Shown piece by piece: positions 16,092 through 24,382 of a stretch of 34,931 nucleotides of DNA. A program made the position numbers and the translations under genes. Numbering within the stretch: position 1 is the stretch's first letter; each line of letters opens with the position of its first letter. The stretch is from assembly GCA_965662575.1 (NCBI GenBank), contig CBFIHN010000012.1:1-34931 (forward strand). The letters run 5' to 3'. The notes below the pieces were generated by a model. It searched no databases and was not told the origin of the DNA. It worked only from the letters and a program-made list of their open reading frames with translations. This stretch comes from CBFIHN01 sp965662575 (GTDB lineage: Bacteria > Pseudomonadota > Gammaproteobacteria > Francisellales > CACEW01).

Positions 16092-17876
16092 ATGCGCAGT
16101 CATTATTGCGGCACAGTAACCGATAATCTATTAGAAAAAACCGTTCACATTTGCGGTTGGGTACACCGCCGCCGTGATCATGGTGGTATTATCTTTGTTG
16201 ACTTGCGTGATCGCACAGGGTTATTACAAGTTGTTTTTGATCCCAAACACGCAGACATGTTTGCGTTAGCAGATAGCCTGCGTAGTGAGTATGTGATTCA
16301 GGCAACTGGCCGTGTACGCTTGCGTCCTGAGGGACAGGAAAATCCGAATATTACCACCGGCAAAATTGAGATTGACGCGACTAATCTCACGATCCTCAAC
16401 CAAGCGCAAACCCCGCCTTTTCCACTGGATGAACACCAAAATGTTGGCGAAGATGTTCGCTTGAAATATCGTTATATCGATTTGCGCCGACCAGACATGC
16501 AACAGCGCTTAGTCACGCGCACCAACATTACACAAGCCATGCGAGAATTTTTAGTCTCAGAAAATTTTCTCGATATCGAAACGCCAGTATTAACTAAAGC
16601 CACGCCTGAAGGTGCTCGCGATTATTTAGTCCCGAGTCGCACGCATGGTGGGCAGTTTTTTGCACTGCCACAATCTCCTCAGCTCTTTAAGCAATTATTA
16701 ATGATGTCTGGTATGGACCGCTACTATCAAATCGTTAAATGCTTCCGCGATGAAGATTTACGGGCAGATCGCCAGCCTGAATTCACTCAGCTAGATATAG
16801 AAATGTCATTTGTGGATGAACAGGCCGTAATGACGCTAGCTGAAAATTTAGTCCGCCACCTATTTAAACGTGTTTTGGATATAGAACTACCGCACCCATT
16901 TCCACGCATGCCCTATGCTGAGGCAATGTCTCGTTTTGGCTCAGATAAGCCAGATATGCGTAATCCCTTAGAATTAGTTGATATTGATGACTTAGTTGCG
17001 GGGTGTCATTTCAACGTATTTGCCACACCGGCACAAAGTGAAGATAGTCGTGTCGCCATTTTGAAAGTTGCCAACGGCTGCGAAAAAATGACACGTAAGA
17101 TGTTAGATGGCTATGGTAAGTTTGTAGAAATTTATGGCGCCAAAGGTTTAGCTTATATTAAAGTCAACGACCTGACTGCTGGCAATGATGGTTTGCAATC
17201 GCCGATCCTTAAGTTCTTAGATGAATCGCTCGTCAAAGCGATTTTACACCGTGTTAATGCCGAAAATGGGGATGTTATTTTCTTTGGTGCCGATAAATAC
17301 GATATCGTTTGTGCTGCACTTGGCGCATTGCGCAATAAAATTGCTGATGACATGAATTTATATCAAGGCGACTGGGCGCCCCTGTGGGTAACAGATTTCC
17401 CCATGTTTGAAAAGCATGAAAATCGCTGGCAAGCGATGCATCATCCATTTACTGCACCATCAGTTAAAGATGCTGATGAGCTCCGAGATACACCAATTGA
17501 TCAACTCTACTCACGTGCTTACGATATCGTGCTCAATGGCTATGAAATTGGTGGGGGCTCGATACGTATTGATAACACTGAGATGCAGCAAGCTGTCCTG
17601 GGATTACTGGGGATTGATGAGCAAGAAGCACAAGAAAAATTTGGTTTTCTACTCGATGCATTAAAATATGGCGCACCACCACATGGGGGGATTGCTTTTG
17701 GTTTAGATCGTATTACCATGCTAATGACAGGCACTGACAATATTCGAGATGTCATTGCGTTTCCCAAAACACAAACCGCGAGTTGCTTGTTAACATCAGC
17801 CCCGTCAGCGGTTGAGATAAAACAGCTACAAGAATTATCAATTCGAGTTAACACAACCAAAAAGTCGGAGGCTTGA
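16092..17876 (+). CDS. aspS: Aspartyl-tRNA synthetase
   Basis: A 594-residue bacterial-type AspRS (E. coli 590). The N-terminal OB-fold anticodon domain (HICGWVHRRRDHGGIIFVDL) is followed by the class II catalytic core with motif 2 FRDEDLRADRQPEF at 218-231 and motif 3 GIAFGLDRI ending at R540; the bacterial GAD insertion lies about 290-420. It charges tRNA-Asp with aspartate. AGGA just before the ATG serves as ribosome binding site. It is part of the fmdB-like/aspS/yebC/ruvC run, with 2- and 3-nt gaps to its neighbours. Confidence 0.97.
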   Translation: MRSHYCGTVTDNLLEKTVHICGWVHRRRDHGGIIFVDLRDRTGLLQVVFDPKHADMFALADSLRSEYVIQATGRVRLRPEGQENPNITTGKIEIDATNLTILNQAQTPPFPLDEHQNVGEDVRLKYRYIDLRRPDMQQRLVTRTNITQAMREFLVSENFLDIETPVLTKATPEGARDYLVPSRTHGGQFFALPQSPQLFKQLLMMSGMDRYYQIVKCFRDEDLRADRQPEFTQLDIEMSFVDEQAVMTLAENLVRHLFKRVLDIELPHPFPRMPYAEAMSRFGSDKPDMRNPLELVDIDDLVAGCHFNVFATPAQSEDSRVAILKVANGCEKMTRKMLDGYGKFVEIYGAKGLAYIKVNDLTAGNDGLQSPILKFLDESLVKAILHRVNAENGDVIFFGADKYDIVCAALGALRNKIADDMNLYQGDWAPLWVTDFPMFEKHENRWQAMHHPFTAPSVKDADELRDTPIDQLYSRAYDIVLNGYEIGGGSIRIDNTEMQQAVLGLLGIDEQEAQEKFGFLLDALKYGAPPHGGIAFGLDRITMLMTGTDNIRDVIAFPKTQTASCLLTSAPSAVEIKQLQELSIRVNTTKKSEA

Positions 17877-17879
17877 GCA

Positions 17880-18623
17880 ATGGCAGGTCATAGTAAATGG
17901 GCAAACATTAAACATCGCAAAGCCGCACAAGATGCGAAACGCGGTAAAATTTTCACTAAATTGATTCGTGAAATTACTATTTCTGCCCGCTTAGGTGGGC
18001 CAGACCGAGAAAGCAATCCGCGTTTGCGCGCTGCTGTACAAGCAGCACTCGGTGCAAATATGACCCGTGATACAATCGATCGCGCAATCAAACGTGGCGC
18101 AGGCGGTGAAGATGGTGCCAATGTTGAGGAAATTCGCTATGAAGGCTATGGCACTCAGGGTGTTGCCATTATGGTTGACTGCATGACCGACAATCGCAAT
18201 CGCACTGTCGCTGAGGTACGTCACGCTTTCAATAAATATGGTGGCAATATGGGCACATCTGGATCAGTGGCCTACCTCTTTACCCAACAAGGTGTTATCA
18301 GCTTTTCACCTGGCTGTGATGAAGACCGAATTATGGAACGGGCCTTAGAACTTGGCGCTGACGATGTCGCGAGTCATCGTGACGGCTCTGTTGATGTCAT
18401 CACTTCATTTGAACATTATGCGCAAGTTGCTGAAGGCTTGGAAAAATCTGGGCTAAAAGCAGTGCATAGTGAAGTCACCATGACGGCATCAACTGAAACC
18501 CTACTCGATTTTGATGGTGCGCAGAAGTTACTAAAAATGATTGATGCGCTTGAAGATCTGGATGATGTCCAAAAGGTCTATAGTAACGCCGATATTCCTG
18601 ATGAGATTATGCAAAAATTATAG
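17880..18623 (+). CDS. yebC: YebC/TACO1-family translation or transcription factor
   Basis: A 247-residue protein that opens with the invariant MAGHSKWANIKHRKAAQDAK and contains the family blocks KIFTKLIREI, NPRLRAAVQAA, RYEGYGTQG and VAYLFTQQGVI. Family members have been described as transcriptional regulators and, more recently, as factors that relieve ribosome stalling at proline-rich motifs; which applies here is not visible. GGAGG at 17867-17871 is well placed 8 nt before the ATG. It lies 3 nt after aspS and directly before ruvC, as in many gammaproteobacteria. Confidence 0.95.
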   Translation: MAGHSKWANIKHRKAAQDAKRGKIFTKLIREITISARLGGPDRESNPRLRAAVQAALGANMTRDTIDRAIKRGAGGEDGANVEEIRYEGYGTQGVAIMVDCMTDNRNRTVAEVRHAFNKYGGNMGTSGSVAYLFTQQGVISFSPGCDEDRIMERALELGADDVASHRDGSVDVITSFEHYAQVAEGLEKSGLKAVHSEVTMTASTETLLDFDGAQKLLKMIDALEDLDDVQKVYSNADIPDEIMQKL

Positions 18624-18656
18624 GTGTCATCTCATACCAACCATGAAGAGATCTTA

Positions 18657-19196
18657 GTGAGCAACAAAGCCAATTCTTCAACCATCATCCTCGGCATTGA
18701 TCCTGGCTCCTGTATTACCGGTTTTGGTCTACTCCAAATTACAAACCGACAATGCCGTTATCTTGCTAGTGGCTGCATCCGCGTTAAACCTGGAGACACG
18801 GCTGATCGTTTGCAGCAAATTTTTCTCAATCTCGAGGAAGTGATCAAACAATACCAGCCAACAACAGCAGCAATTGAACAAATTTTCATGCACCAAAACC
18901 CCGGTTCAGCTCTAAAGCTTGGACAAGCTCGTGGTGTCGCCATTGTTGCTTTAGCCAATCACAACTTGAACGTCAGTGAATACTCAGCTCGTCAAGTGAA
19001 ACAAGCGGTTGTTGGCTATGGTGCTGCCGATAAACATCAAGTTCAGCAAATGGTAAAATCGATTTTAAACCTCACCGCCACACCTCAGGCAGATGCAGCG
19101 GATGCTCTAGCTATTGCGCTATGCCATTATCACAGCCAACAAAGTCTGGTCAAACTGGCGGGAGCTAATCGAACCGTCCGTGGCCGACTACGATAA
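18657..19196 (+). CDS. ruvC: Holliday junction resolvase RuvC
   Basis: The chosen GTG at 18657 has GAAGAG 6 nt upstream and gives 179 residues; an alternative GTG at 18624, abutting the yebC stop, would add 11 residues but has no ribosome binding site. The four catalytic acids are present with exactly the E. coli spacing: D15 (GIDPGS), E74 (IEQIF), D146 and D149 (DAADALA). RuvC cuts Holliday junctions together with RuvAB. Unlike the common ruvC-ruvA-ruvB order, the next gene is a polyamine-binding protein, so ruvAB must be elsewhere or absent. Confidence 0.95.
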   Translation: MSNKANSSTIILGIDPGSCITGFGLLQITNRQCRYLASGCIRVKPGDTADRLQQIFLNLEEVIKQYQPTTAAIEQIFMHQNPGSALKLGQARGVAIVALANHNLNVSEYSARQVKQAVVGYGAADKHQVQQMVKSILNLTATPQADAADALAIALCHYHSQQSLVKLAGANRTVRGRLR

Positions 19197-19200
19197 GAGA

Positions 19201-20304
19201 ATGAATATGCGCGCCAAATACGGCTTATTGCCCCTGTTTTTAGCGCTATCAGCTGGCATACATGCTACAGAAGTCAACTTCCTCAACTGGGCACAATACA
19301 TTGGACCACAAGTTATTCCTAAATTTGAAAAACGAACGGGAATTCAAGTTAATCAAAGCTTTTTCAACGGCGCAGATATGCTAAAAGCCAAACTACTTGC
19401 TGGTGGCACCGGTTATGATGTTATTATGCCTGCACTAGCAGATATGCCACAATATTTACACGCCGATCTATTACAACCTATAGATAAATCAAAACTGCCG
19501 AATTATAAACATCGGAATAAAACCCTTTATCAACTCACAGCAAAGATTGATCCGCAGAATCGTTATGGCGTTATCTATACCTATGGCACCACAGGGATTG
19601 CTTATAATGCTAAGTTGATCAGAAAATATTTAGGCAAAGATGCGCCGGTCCATTCCTGGAAGATTTTATTTGACCCCAAATATCTAAAAAAACTCCAACA
19701 TTGTGGCATCTCATTTCTAGATGAACCAACGCAGGTATTTGGCATCACCTTGAATTATTTGGGCTATAACCCGAATACCCAGGATCCAAAGCAGCTTGAA
19801 GCGGCAGCAAATTATTTAATGAAAATTCGCCATTATCTGACCTATTTCGGCAACAACCGCTATCAATACGATTTAGCCAGTGGCAACCTGTGTATTGCCA
19901 TGGGTTATTCTGGCGACACCTTGCATTCGCGGCGTGTTGCGCAATCATCAGGTGATAACGTCGATGTCCGCTATGCGCTGGCCAATGATGGCGTTCCCAT
20001 TTGGTTTGATATGATGGCAGTGCCGAAAAACGCGCCTCACCCTAAAGCAGCCTTAACGTTTATTAATGCCATGATTGCCCCCAAAGCGGCTGCAGCCATT
20101 AGCAATCGTCTACAACAACCCAATGCAACACCCGCCTCTGAACCTTATCTAGACAAAACGCTACAACAACCTAGTGCAACACCAACGGCCAGTTTACTTA
20201 AACATGCTTTTATTCTTCATGACCCAACACCAAAAACACAAGCTCTTGTTAGCCAATTATGGTTTAAAGTGCGCTATGGGGTTAACCTCAATGGATCGAT
20301 GTGA
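19201..20304 (+). CDS. potF: Periplasmic polyamine-binding protein (PotF/PotD family)
   Basis: The start at 19201 (or the ATG two codons later) gives about 367 residues with a signal peptide cut near HATE. The mature opening VNFLNWAQYIGPQVIPKFEKRTG and the GYDVIMPALADMPQYL block are typical of PotF/PotD; FLDEPTQVFGITLNYLGYNP resembles PotF (putrescine) more than PotD. Such proteins deliver putrescine or spermidine to the PotGHI or PotABC importer. No permease or ATPase gene follows, so it is an orphan here. It starts 4 nt after ruvC, so transcription is probably shared. Near the C-terminus LQQPNATP and LQQPSATP form a small internal duplication. Confidence 0.88.
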   Translation: MNMRAKYGLLPLFLALSAGIHATEVNFLNWAQYIGPQVIPKFEKRTGIQVNQSFFNGADMLKAKLLAGGTGYDVIMPALADMPQYLHADLLQPIDKSKLPNYKHRNKTLYQLTAKIDPQNRYGVIYTYGTTGIAYNAKLIRKYLGKDAPVHSWKILFDPKYLKKLQHCGISFLDEPTQVFGITLNYLGYNPNTQDPKQLEAAANYLMKIRHYLTYFGNNRYQYDLASGNLCIAMGYSGDTLHSRRVAQSSGDNVDVRYALANDGVPIWFDMMAVPKNAPHPKAALTFINAMIAPKAAAAISNRLQQPNATPASEPYLDKTLQQPSATPTASLLKHAFILHDPTPKTQALVSQLWFKVRYGVNLNGSM

Positions 20305-20337
20305 CAACACAATCGATGCACAGTGATATTTTTTAAT

Positions 20338-20372
20338 ACGCTAACGCTATTAGGTAGTGGTTTGCACAAGTC
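20338..20372 (+). repeat. Diverged partial copy of the 75-nt repeat
   Basis: Aligned without gaps to 34437-34474 territory, the core ACGCTA...GGTTTGCA..AGTC shows 25 identities in 35 positions by hand. It is weaker than the match between copies 1 and 2 and could be shorter than the full element. Confidence 0.45.
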
Positions 20373-20453
20373 GGTAATGAGATTTTCAGGTAAAATTTTA
20401 GACAAGCATATACTCTGGGTCTATTGTATGTTAACCTTAAATCTCGATGATAT

Positions 20454-20514
20454 ATTCCCCGACAGCAAGCTGTGGAGTTTTGTCCCGACTCATTTTTCGC
20501 TGATGCGGCAAAGC
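20454..20514 (+). repeat. Palindrome-plus-arm repeat, copy B
   Basis: A partly symmetrical ATTCCCCGACAGC-AAGCTGTGGAG segment is followed by the 37-nt arm 20478-20514, which matches 13132-13168 at 29 of 37 positions, ending ATGCGGCAAAGC. Confidence 0.6.
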
Positions 20515-20597
20515 AGCGCTCATAGCGATTTAAGGGAGGTTGGCGCCGCTCTCTTTAACCATTTCTAGGCGTTAATGTATAATTAAAGGAGGCTCCA

Positions 20598-20789
20598 GTG
20601 AGCACAGGTACAGTTAAATTTTTTAACGAAACAAAAGGCTTTGGTTTTATCAAGCCAAGTGATGGTGGCAAAGATCTTTTTGTCCATAAGAGTGATGTAG
20701 AAGGCTCAATCCGCGATGATGATCAGGTTGAGTTTGAAGTAACTTCAACACCTAAAGGCCCTGCGGCTACTAGTGTCAAAAGAGTCTAA
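20598..20789 (+). CDS. Cold-shock (Csp) single-stranded nucleic acid-binding protein
   Basis: A 63-residue Csp protein. Both RNA-binding motifs are intact: RNP1 KGFGFIKP and RNP2 DLFVHKS, within a five-strand OB fold that begins STGTVKFFN. The start is GTG with a strong AAAGGAGG 6-8 nt upstream. Csp proteins melt RNA secondary structure; whether this one is cold-induced cannot be told. It is shorter than E. coli CspA (70 residues), like several constitutive paralogues. It stands alone between two repeat-bearing gaps. Confidence 0.93.
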   Translation: MSTGTVKFFNETKGFGFIKPSDGGKDLFVHKSDVEGSIRDDDQVEFEVTSTPKGPAATSVKRV

Positions 20790-20820
20790 TTAAGAGCCTA
20801 TAGATAACTTTTGTAAAATG

Positions 20821-20957
20821 ATGACTATCCATGGACTTAGAACATATTGTTGCCGTAAGCCTGGATAGTACTTACGACCATGTCATTCCCGCGCAAGCGG
20901 GAATCCAGTTTTTAATTGTTGGATCTAAGTCTTCTCATGGATGACATATCATTGAAT
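20821..20957. mobile_element. MITE-like inverted-repeat element with internal palindrome
   Basis: The ends are imperfect inverted repeats: ATGACTATCCATGGACTTAGA at 20821-20841 and, reversed, TCTAAGTC...CATGGATGACAT at 20934-20957 (3-nt gap in the alignment). Inside lies a perfect 8-bp stem palindrome ATTCCCGCGCAAGCGGGAAT at 20885-20904, the same layout as dRS3-type palindromes of Neisseria and as intergenic repeats seen in many proteobacteria. No frame is coded. It lies between the Csp gene and cydA, where it could affect the leader of cydAB. Confidence 0.6.
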
Positions 20958-21013
20958 ATGAGCTGAGTACAGCACCAATTTTTTCTTTAATAAGGATTTA
21001 GGAGAATGCCGCT

Positions 21014-22399
21014 ATGACGATGGAACTACTCTCTCGGCTACAATTTGCTTTCACCGTTAGTTTCCATATTCTATTCCCCGCTTTTAGCATTGGTCTATCA
21101 ACATTTTTGATGATTATGGAAGCCACTTGGTTAATAACCAAAAAAGATATCTACCTGAACATCACGCGCTTTTGGCTCAAAGTATTTGCACTAACCTTTG
21201 GTATGGGTGTCGTCTCAGGTATTGTCATGGAGTTCCAATTTGGCACAAACTGGGCGGGATTTTCAGCGGTTGTTGGTCCAGTACTCGGTGCTCTGTTCAC
21301 CTATGAAGTATTGACTGCTTTTTTTATCGAAGCTGGGGCATTAGGTATTATGCTATTTGGCTGGGGGCGTGTGAATAAATACGTTCATTTTGCCGCAACT
21401 TTTATTATTTTTATCGGAGTCACTCTGTCTGCATTTTGGATTTTATCCGCCAACTCCTGGATGCAAACACCCGCTGGCGCCACGTATGAACAAGGCCGAT
21501 TCATTATTCACAATTGGCTGCAAGTGATTTTTAACCCGTCAGTCTTTATCCGCTACACCCACATGTTAATCGCTGCATATATCAGCACTGCGCTGATTAT
21601 TAGTGGCGTTAGTGCTTTTTATTTAGTGCGCAACAAACACCAACAATTCAGCAAAAAATGCTTGTCTTTTGCCCTTTGGGCCTTATTATTTCTGAGCTTT
21701 AGTCAGGTTATCATTGGTGATGACGTGGGTCGCGAAGTGCATCACAACCAACCGATTAAAACTGCGGCTATTGAGGGTGTATGGCATACCCAATACGGTG
21801 CGCCGCTGCTGTTATTTGCTTGGCCCAATATGACGACACAACAGAATGATTTTGCTATTGGCATTCCCAAACTTGCGTCGCTAATTAACACACACAAAAT
21901 GAATGGCAAACTGATCGGCTTAGATTCTGTCCCTGCCAAAGATCGCCCCTATGCACCCATTGTATTCTGGTCATTCCGTATCATGGTTGGTATTGGCTTG
22001 CTGATCGCTCTCGTGTCGTTGATAGGCTTAGCCTTGCGCTTAACTCGCAGACTCTATCGTAGCCCTTGGTTTTATCGCTTATTAATTCCAATCTCACCGC
22101 TAGGTTTTGTCGCTCTCTTAACGGGTTGGTACACAGCAGAAGTTGGCCGTCAACCCTGGGTAATTTATGGCATTGTTCGTACGGCTGATGCGGTTAGTGA
22201 CTTAAAGTTTTGGCAAGTTGCCAGCTCAATATCCGCGATAATTCTGATCTATATTCTGGTTTTTGGTGTTTTTTATTTGCGTTATTTGCTAAGAATTTTT
22301 AAAACAGGCCCTACGGAACTGGGCACTGAACGCATGCCCTTTGCTTATTTTCAAGCACATGATGATGAAACACTGCAAGGAGGATCAAAAAATGCATAG
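21014..22399 (+). CDS. cydA: Cytochrome bd quinol oxidase subunit I, short Q-loop (CIO) type
   Basis: A 461-residue inner-membrane protein that oxidises ubiquinol and reduces O2 at the heme b595/d site. Heme ligands are H18 (b595 side, SFHILF), H183 (RYTHML) and M324 (FRIMVG). The distance from H183 to M324 is 141 residues, against 207 in E. coli CydA, so the periplasmic Q-loop is of the short, cyanide-insensitive-oxidase (CioA) kind. The conserved GRQPW motif is present. AGGAG lies 9 nt before the ATG at 21014; an ATG two codons later is also possible. The stop overlaps cydB. Confidence 0.93.
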   Translation: MTMELLSRLQFAFTVSFHILFPAFSIGLSTFLMIMEATWLITKKDIYLNITRFWLKVFALTFGMGVVSGIVMEFQFGTNWAGFSAVVGPVLGALFTYEVLTAFFIEAGALGIMLFGWGRVNKYVHFAATFIIFIGVTLSAFWILSANSWMQTPAGATYEQGRFIIHNWLQVIFNPSVFIRYTHMLIAAYISTALIISGVSAFYLVRNKHQQFSKKCLSFALWALLFLSFSQVIIGDDVGREVHHNQPIKTAAIEGVWHTQYGAPLLLFAWPNMTTQQNDFAIGIPKLASLINTHKMNGKLIGLDSVPAKDRPYAPIVFWSFRIMVGIGLLIALVSLIGLALRLTRRLYRSPWFYRLLIPISPLGFVALLTGWYTAEVGRQPWVIYGIVRTADAVSDLKFWQVASSISAIILIYILVFGVFYLRYLLRIFKTGPTELGTERMPFAYFQAHDDETLQGGSKNA

Positions 22400-23354
22400 T
22401 ATCGCGCTTGCTTGGTTATTAATCATTGGTTTTGGTTTTACCATGTATGTCATTTTGGATGGCTTTACACTTGGTATTGGGATTATTTCACCCTTATTAT
22501 CCTTGGCTGAACGCGATCTAGCCATGAGTGCTGTTTTACCTGTCTGGGACGGCAACCAGACCTGGCTGGTGTTTTCACTCGCGGCGTTATACGGCATGTT
22601 TCCAGGGGCATTCTCGTTACTGTTACCAAAAATTTATCTCCCTGCCATTTGTTTGGCTTTATTATTATTGTTTCGTGGTATTTGCTTTGAATTTCGCCTA
22701 AAAACCAAAAAAGGTATTAAGTTCTTTGATGGCCTATTTGCCATTGCATCGATTTTGATTGCGTTAATACATGGTTATATGTCTGGGCAAGTGATTATTG
22801 GGTATACACAACCACATTTTAACAGCCAAGGGCTTCCACTAAAAATTATCGTAGCGATCACCATGGTTTTTGGCTATAGCATGCTCGGTGCAACACGGTT
22901 AATGCTTAAAAGTGAAGGTGATTTATTCCAACGTGCCCGTCGTATAGCCTTGTTTTCAACAAGACTATTAGCGTTATTTGCGGTAATGACTTTTTTGCTA
23001 ACTTTACGCCAACACATGGCACTGTTGGATAACAAGCTTGCTATCTTTATCACCATTGGCACAGTGGTTGTGATAATTTATGCCATACAGCAATTAATGA
23101 TTATGCGCCAAATGCATCTGACCCCCTATTGGCTCGGCGTCCTAACGTTTGTCTTGGTATTCTTTAGCCTCGGTACTTATATTTTCCCGTATATGGTCCC
23201 GTATCAACTCACTTATATCCAAGCAGCGGCAAGTCCTGTGACACTGAGGTTCACTTTGATTATCGCCATCATTATGATCCCATTGTTGCTGGCTTATACC
23301 TTCTATAACTATTTTGTATTTCGTGGCAAAGTACGTGAAAAACTTCATTATTAG
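22392..23354 (+). CDS. cydB: Cytochrome bd quinol oxidase subunit II
   Basis: The start at 22392 is fixed by AAGGAGG at 22377-22383 and by the CydB opening (ALAWLLIIGFGFTMYVILDG); the frame is open further upstream inside cydA but that is not used. The protein has 320 residues and eight or so membrane helices, with the conserved DGFTLGIG and VWDGNQTWLV motifs. It is shorter than E. coli CydB (379), as in CioB proteins. The ATG overlaps the cydA stop by 8 nt. I see no small cydX-like frame in the 94 nt after it. Confidence 0.93.
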   Translation: MHSIALAWLLIIGFGFTMYVILDGFTLGIGIISPLLSLAERDLAMSAVLPVWDGNQTWLVFSLAALYGMFPGAFSLLLPKIYLPAICLALLLLFRGICFEFRLKTKKGIKFFDGLFAIASILIALIHGYMSGQVIIGYTQPHFNSQGLPLKIIVAITMVFGYSMLGATRLMLKSEGDLFQRARRIALFSTRLLALFAVMTFLLTLRQHMALLDNKLAIFITIGTVVVIIYAIQQLMIMRQMHLTPYWLGVLTFVLVFFSLGTYIFPYMVPYQLTYIQAAASPVTLRFTLIIAIIMIPLLLAYTFYNYFVFRGKVREKLHY

Positions 23355-23448
23355 CACACCTTAAGCAACCAAGTATTTTCCTCAGGTTTAGGCTCTTTAA
23401 CAACCAATGCTACTTACACCCCCCACCCTGATGAATTAGGATAAATAA

Positions 23449-24315
23449 ATGGCATCTAGTAACACCAACATTGAGCTCTACCCTATTGGTATTATCTGTA
23501 CGCGCTGCGGTATCAAACCAGTCACTTTGCGCGCTTGGGAACGTCGCTATGGCTTATTTGTACCGCGCCGTACACCAAAAGGCCACAGACTTTACTGTTA
23601 CGCGGATCTGGCACGTATTAAGAAAATACAATTTTTACTCAGCCAAGGTTACGCTATCCGTCAAGTCAAACAACTACTGAAAGAAAAAATATCGCAAACA
23701 GATACGCAACAGCCGGGTTTGGTTATTGATTTTGAGCGACTAGCAACCAGCTTAAAGCAAATGAATACAACATTAATCTTACAAGAGCTTGGCCATTTTA
23801 TCCGAGAATATAGTCCTGAAATTTTTGCCGATCAAGTTTACCCACAAATGTTAGAATACTTAAACCAAAACCTATGGCCAAAACACTCACAAGCAGAATT
23901 AGCACGCCAACTGTTACTTGATTTGTTTTGCGATCGGCTGAAACAGTTTTTACTACAGGCAAAAACACACAAACAACAGCCACCCATTTGGGTCATTGGC
24001 TATCGCACAGGCATGATTAGCACCCGGATTATTCAAGCATTACTTATCGCTAATATTCTCAGTGCACGCGGTCATGATGCCATGCTCATCAATAATTGTA
24101 GTCATCTGAGTGATATCATCGCTCTAGCTAAAGAACATAAACAGGCGAAAATTATTATTTCAACCACGCCTGACGCATTTTATCAGTCGCAGATTATCAA
24201 CATATTGGCGCAAAGCGCAGCTAAAAACGTTTATGCCTATGCAACATCTTGGCCCAATGAACACCCACGCTGTATTGATAGTAAGTTAGCGAATATCATT
24301 TTCACGCAACTATGA
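23449..24315 (+). CDS. MerR-family regulator, MlrA/CarH-like
   Basis: A 288-residue protein. Residues 11-80 form a MerR winged helix very like MlrA: YPIGIICTRCGIKPVTLRAW, then ERRYGLFVPRRTPKGHRLY. The rest resembles the helical-plus-Rossmann sensor part of CarH/LitR proteins (about 95-170 and 180-288), but neither the W..EH cap motif nor the DxHxxG cobalamin-ligand motif is present: the EH site reads LA in AELARQLLLD. It probably senses something other than B12 or acts without ligand. It is 94 nt downstream of cydB in the same direction and may regulate it or be unrelated. Target genes cannot be read from sequence. Confidence 0.85.
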   Translation: MASSNTNIELYPIGIICTRCGIKPVTLRAWERRYGLFVPRRTPKGHRLYCYADLARIKKIQFLLSQGYAIRQVKQLLKEKISQTDTQQPGLVIDFERLATSLKQMNTTLILQELGHFIREYSPEIFADQVYPQMLEYLNQNLWPKHSQAELARQLLLDLFCDRLKQFLLQAKTHKQQPPIWVIGYRTGMISTRIIQALLIANILSARGHDAMLINNCSHLSDIIALAKEHKQAKIIISTTPDAFYQSQIINILAQSAAKNVYAYATSWPNEHPRCIDSKLANIIFTQL

Positions 24316-24318
24316 AAT

Positions 24319-24348
24319 ATACCACTCCGCCACAAGCAGCGGGGTATT
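24319..24348. repeat. Imperfect palindrome between convergent genes, possible terminator
   Basis: ATACCACTCCGC pairs imperfectly with GCGGGGTATT around the loop CACAAGCA, between the convergent ends of the merR-like gene and polA. There is no long T-run on either side, so termination is uncertain. Its reverse strand shares the core AATACCCCGCTGCT with the palindrome at 13103-13135. Confidence 0.5.
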
Positions 24349-24382
24349 CACTTTAATATATATGGCTAGCCATAAAGCTCAT

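Larger units (their letters stand above)
20305..20597. other. Gap between potF-like gene and cold-shock gene, repeat-rich
   Basis: These 293 nt hold a diverged copy of the 75-nt repeat (20338-20372), a palindrome-plus-arm repeat (20454-20514) and the leader of the cold-shock gene. An 81-codon open frame (20323-20568) overlaps the repeats and has no family signature, so I do not call it. Cold-shock genes often have long structured leaders, but no cold box is recognisable. Confidence 0.6.

Noticed and set aside
20323..20568. 81-codon open frame before the cold-shock gene
   Set aside because: It overlaps two intergenic repeats, has no family signature and no ribosome binding site.
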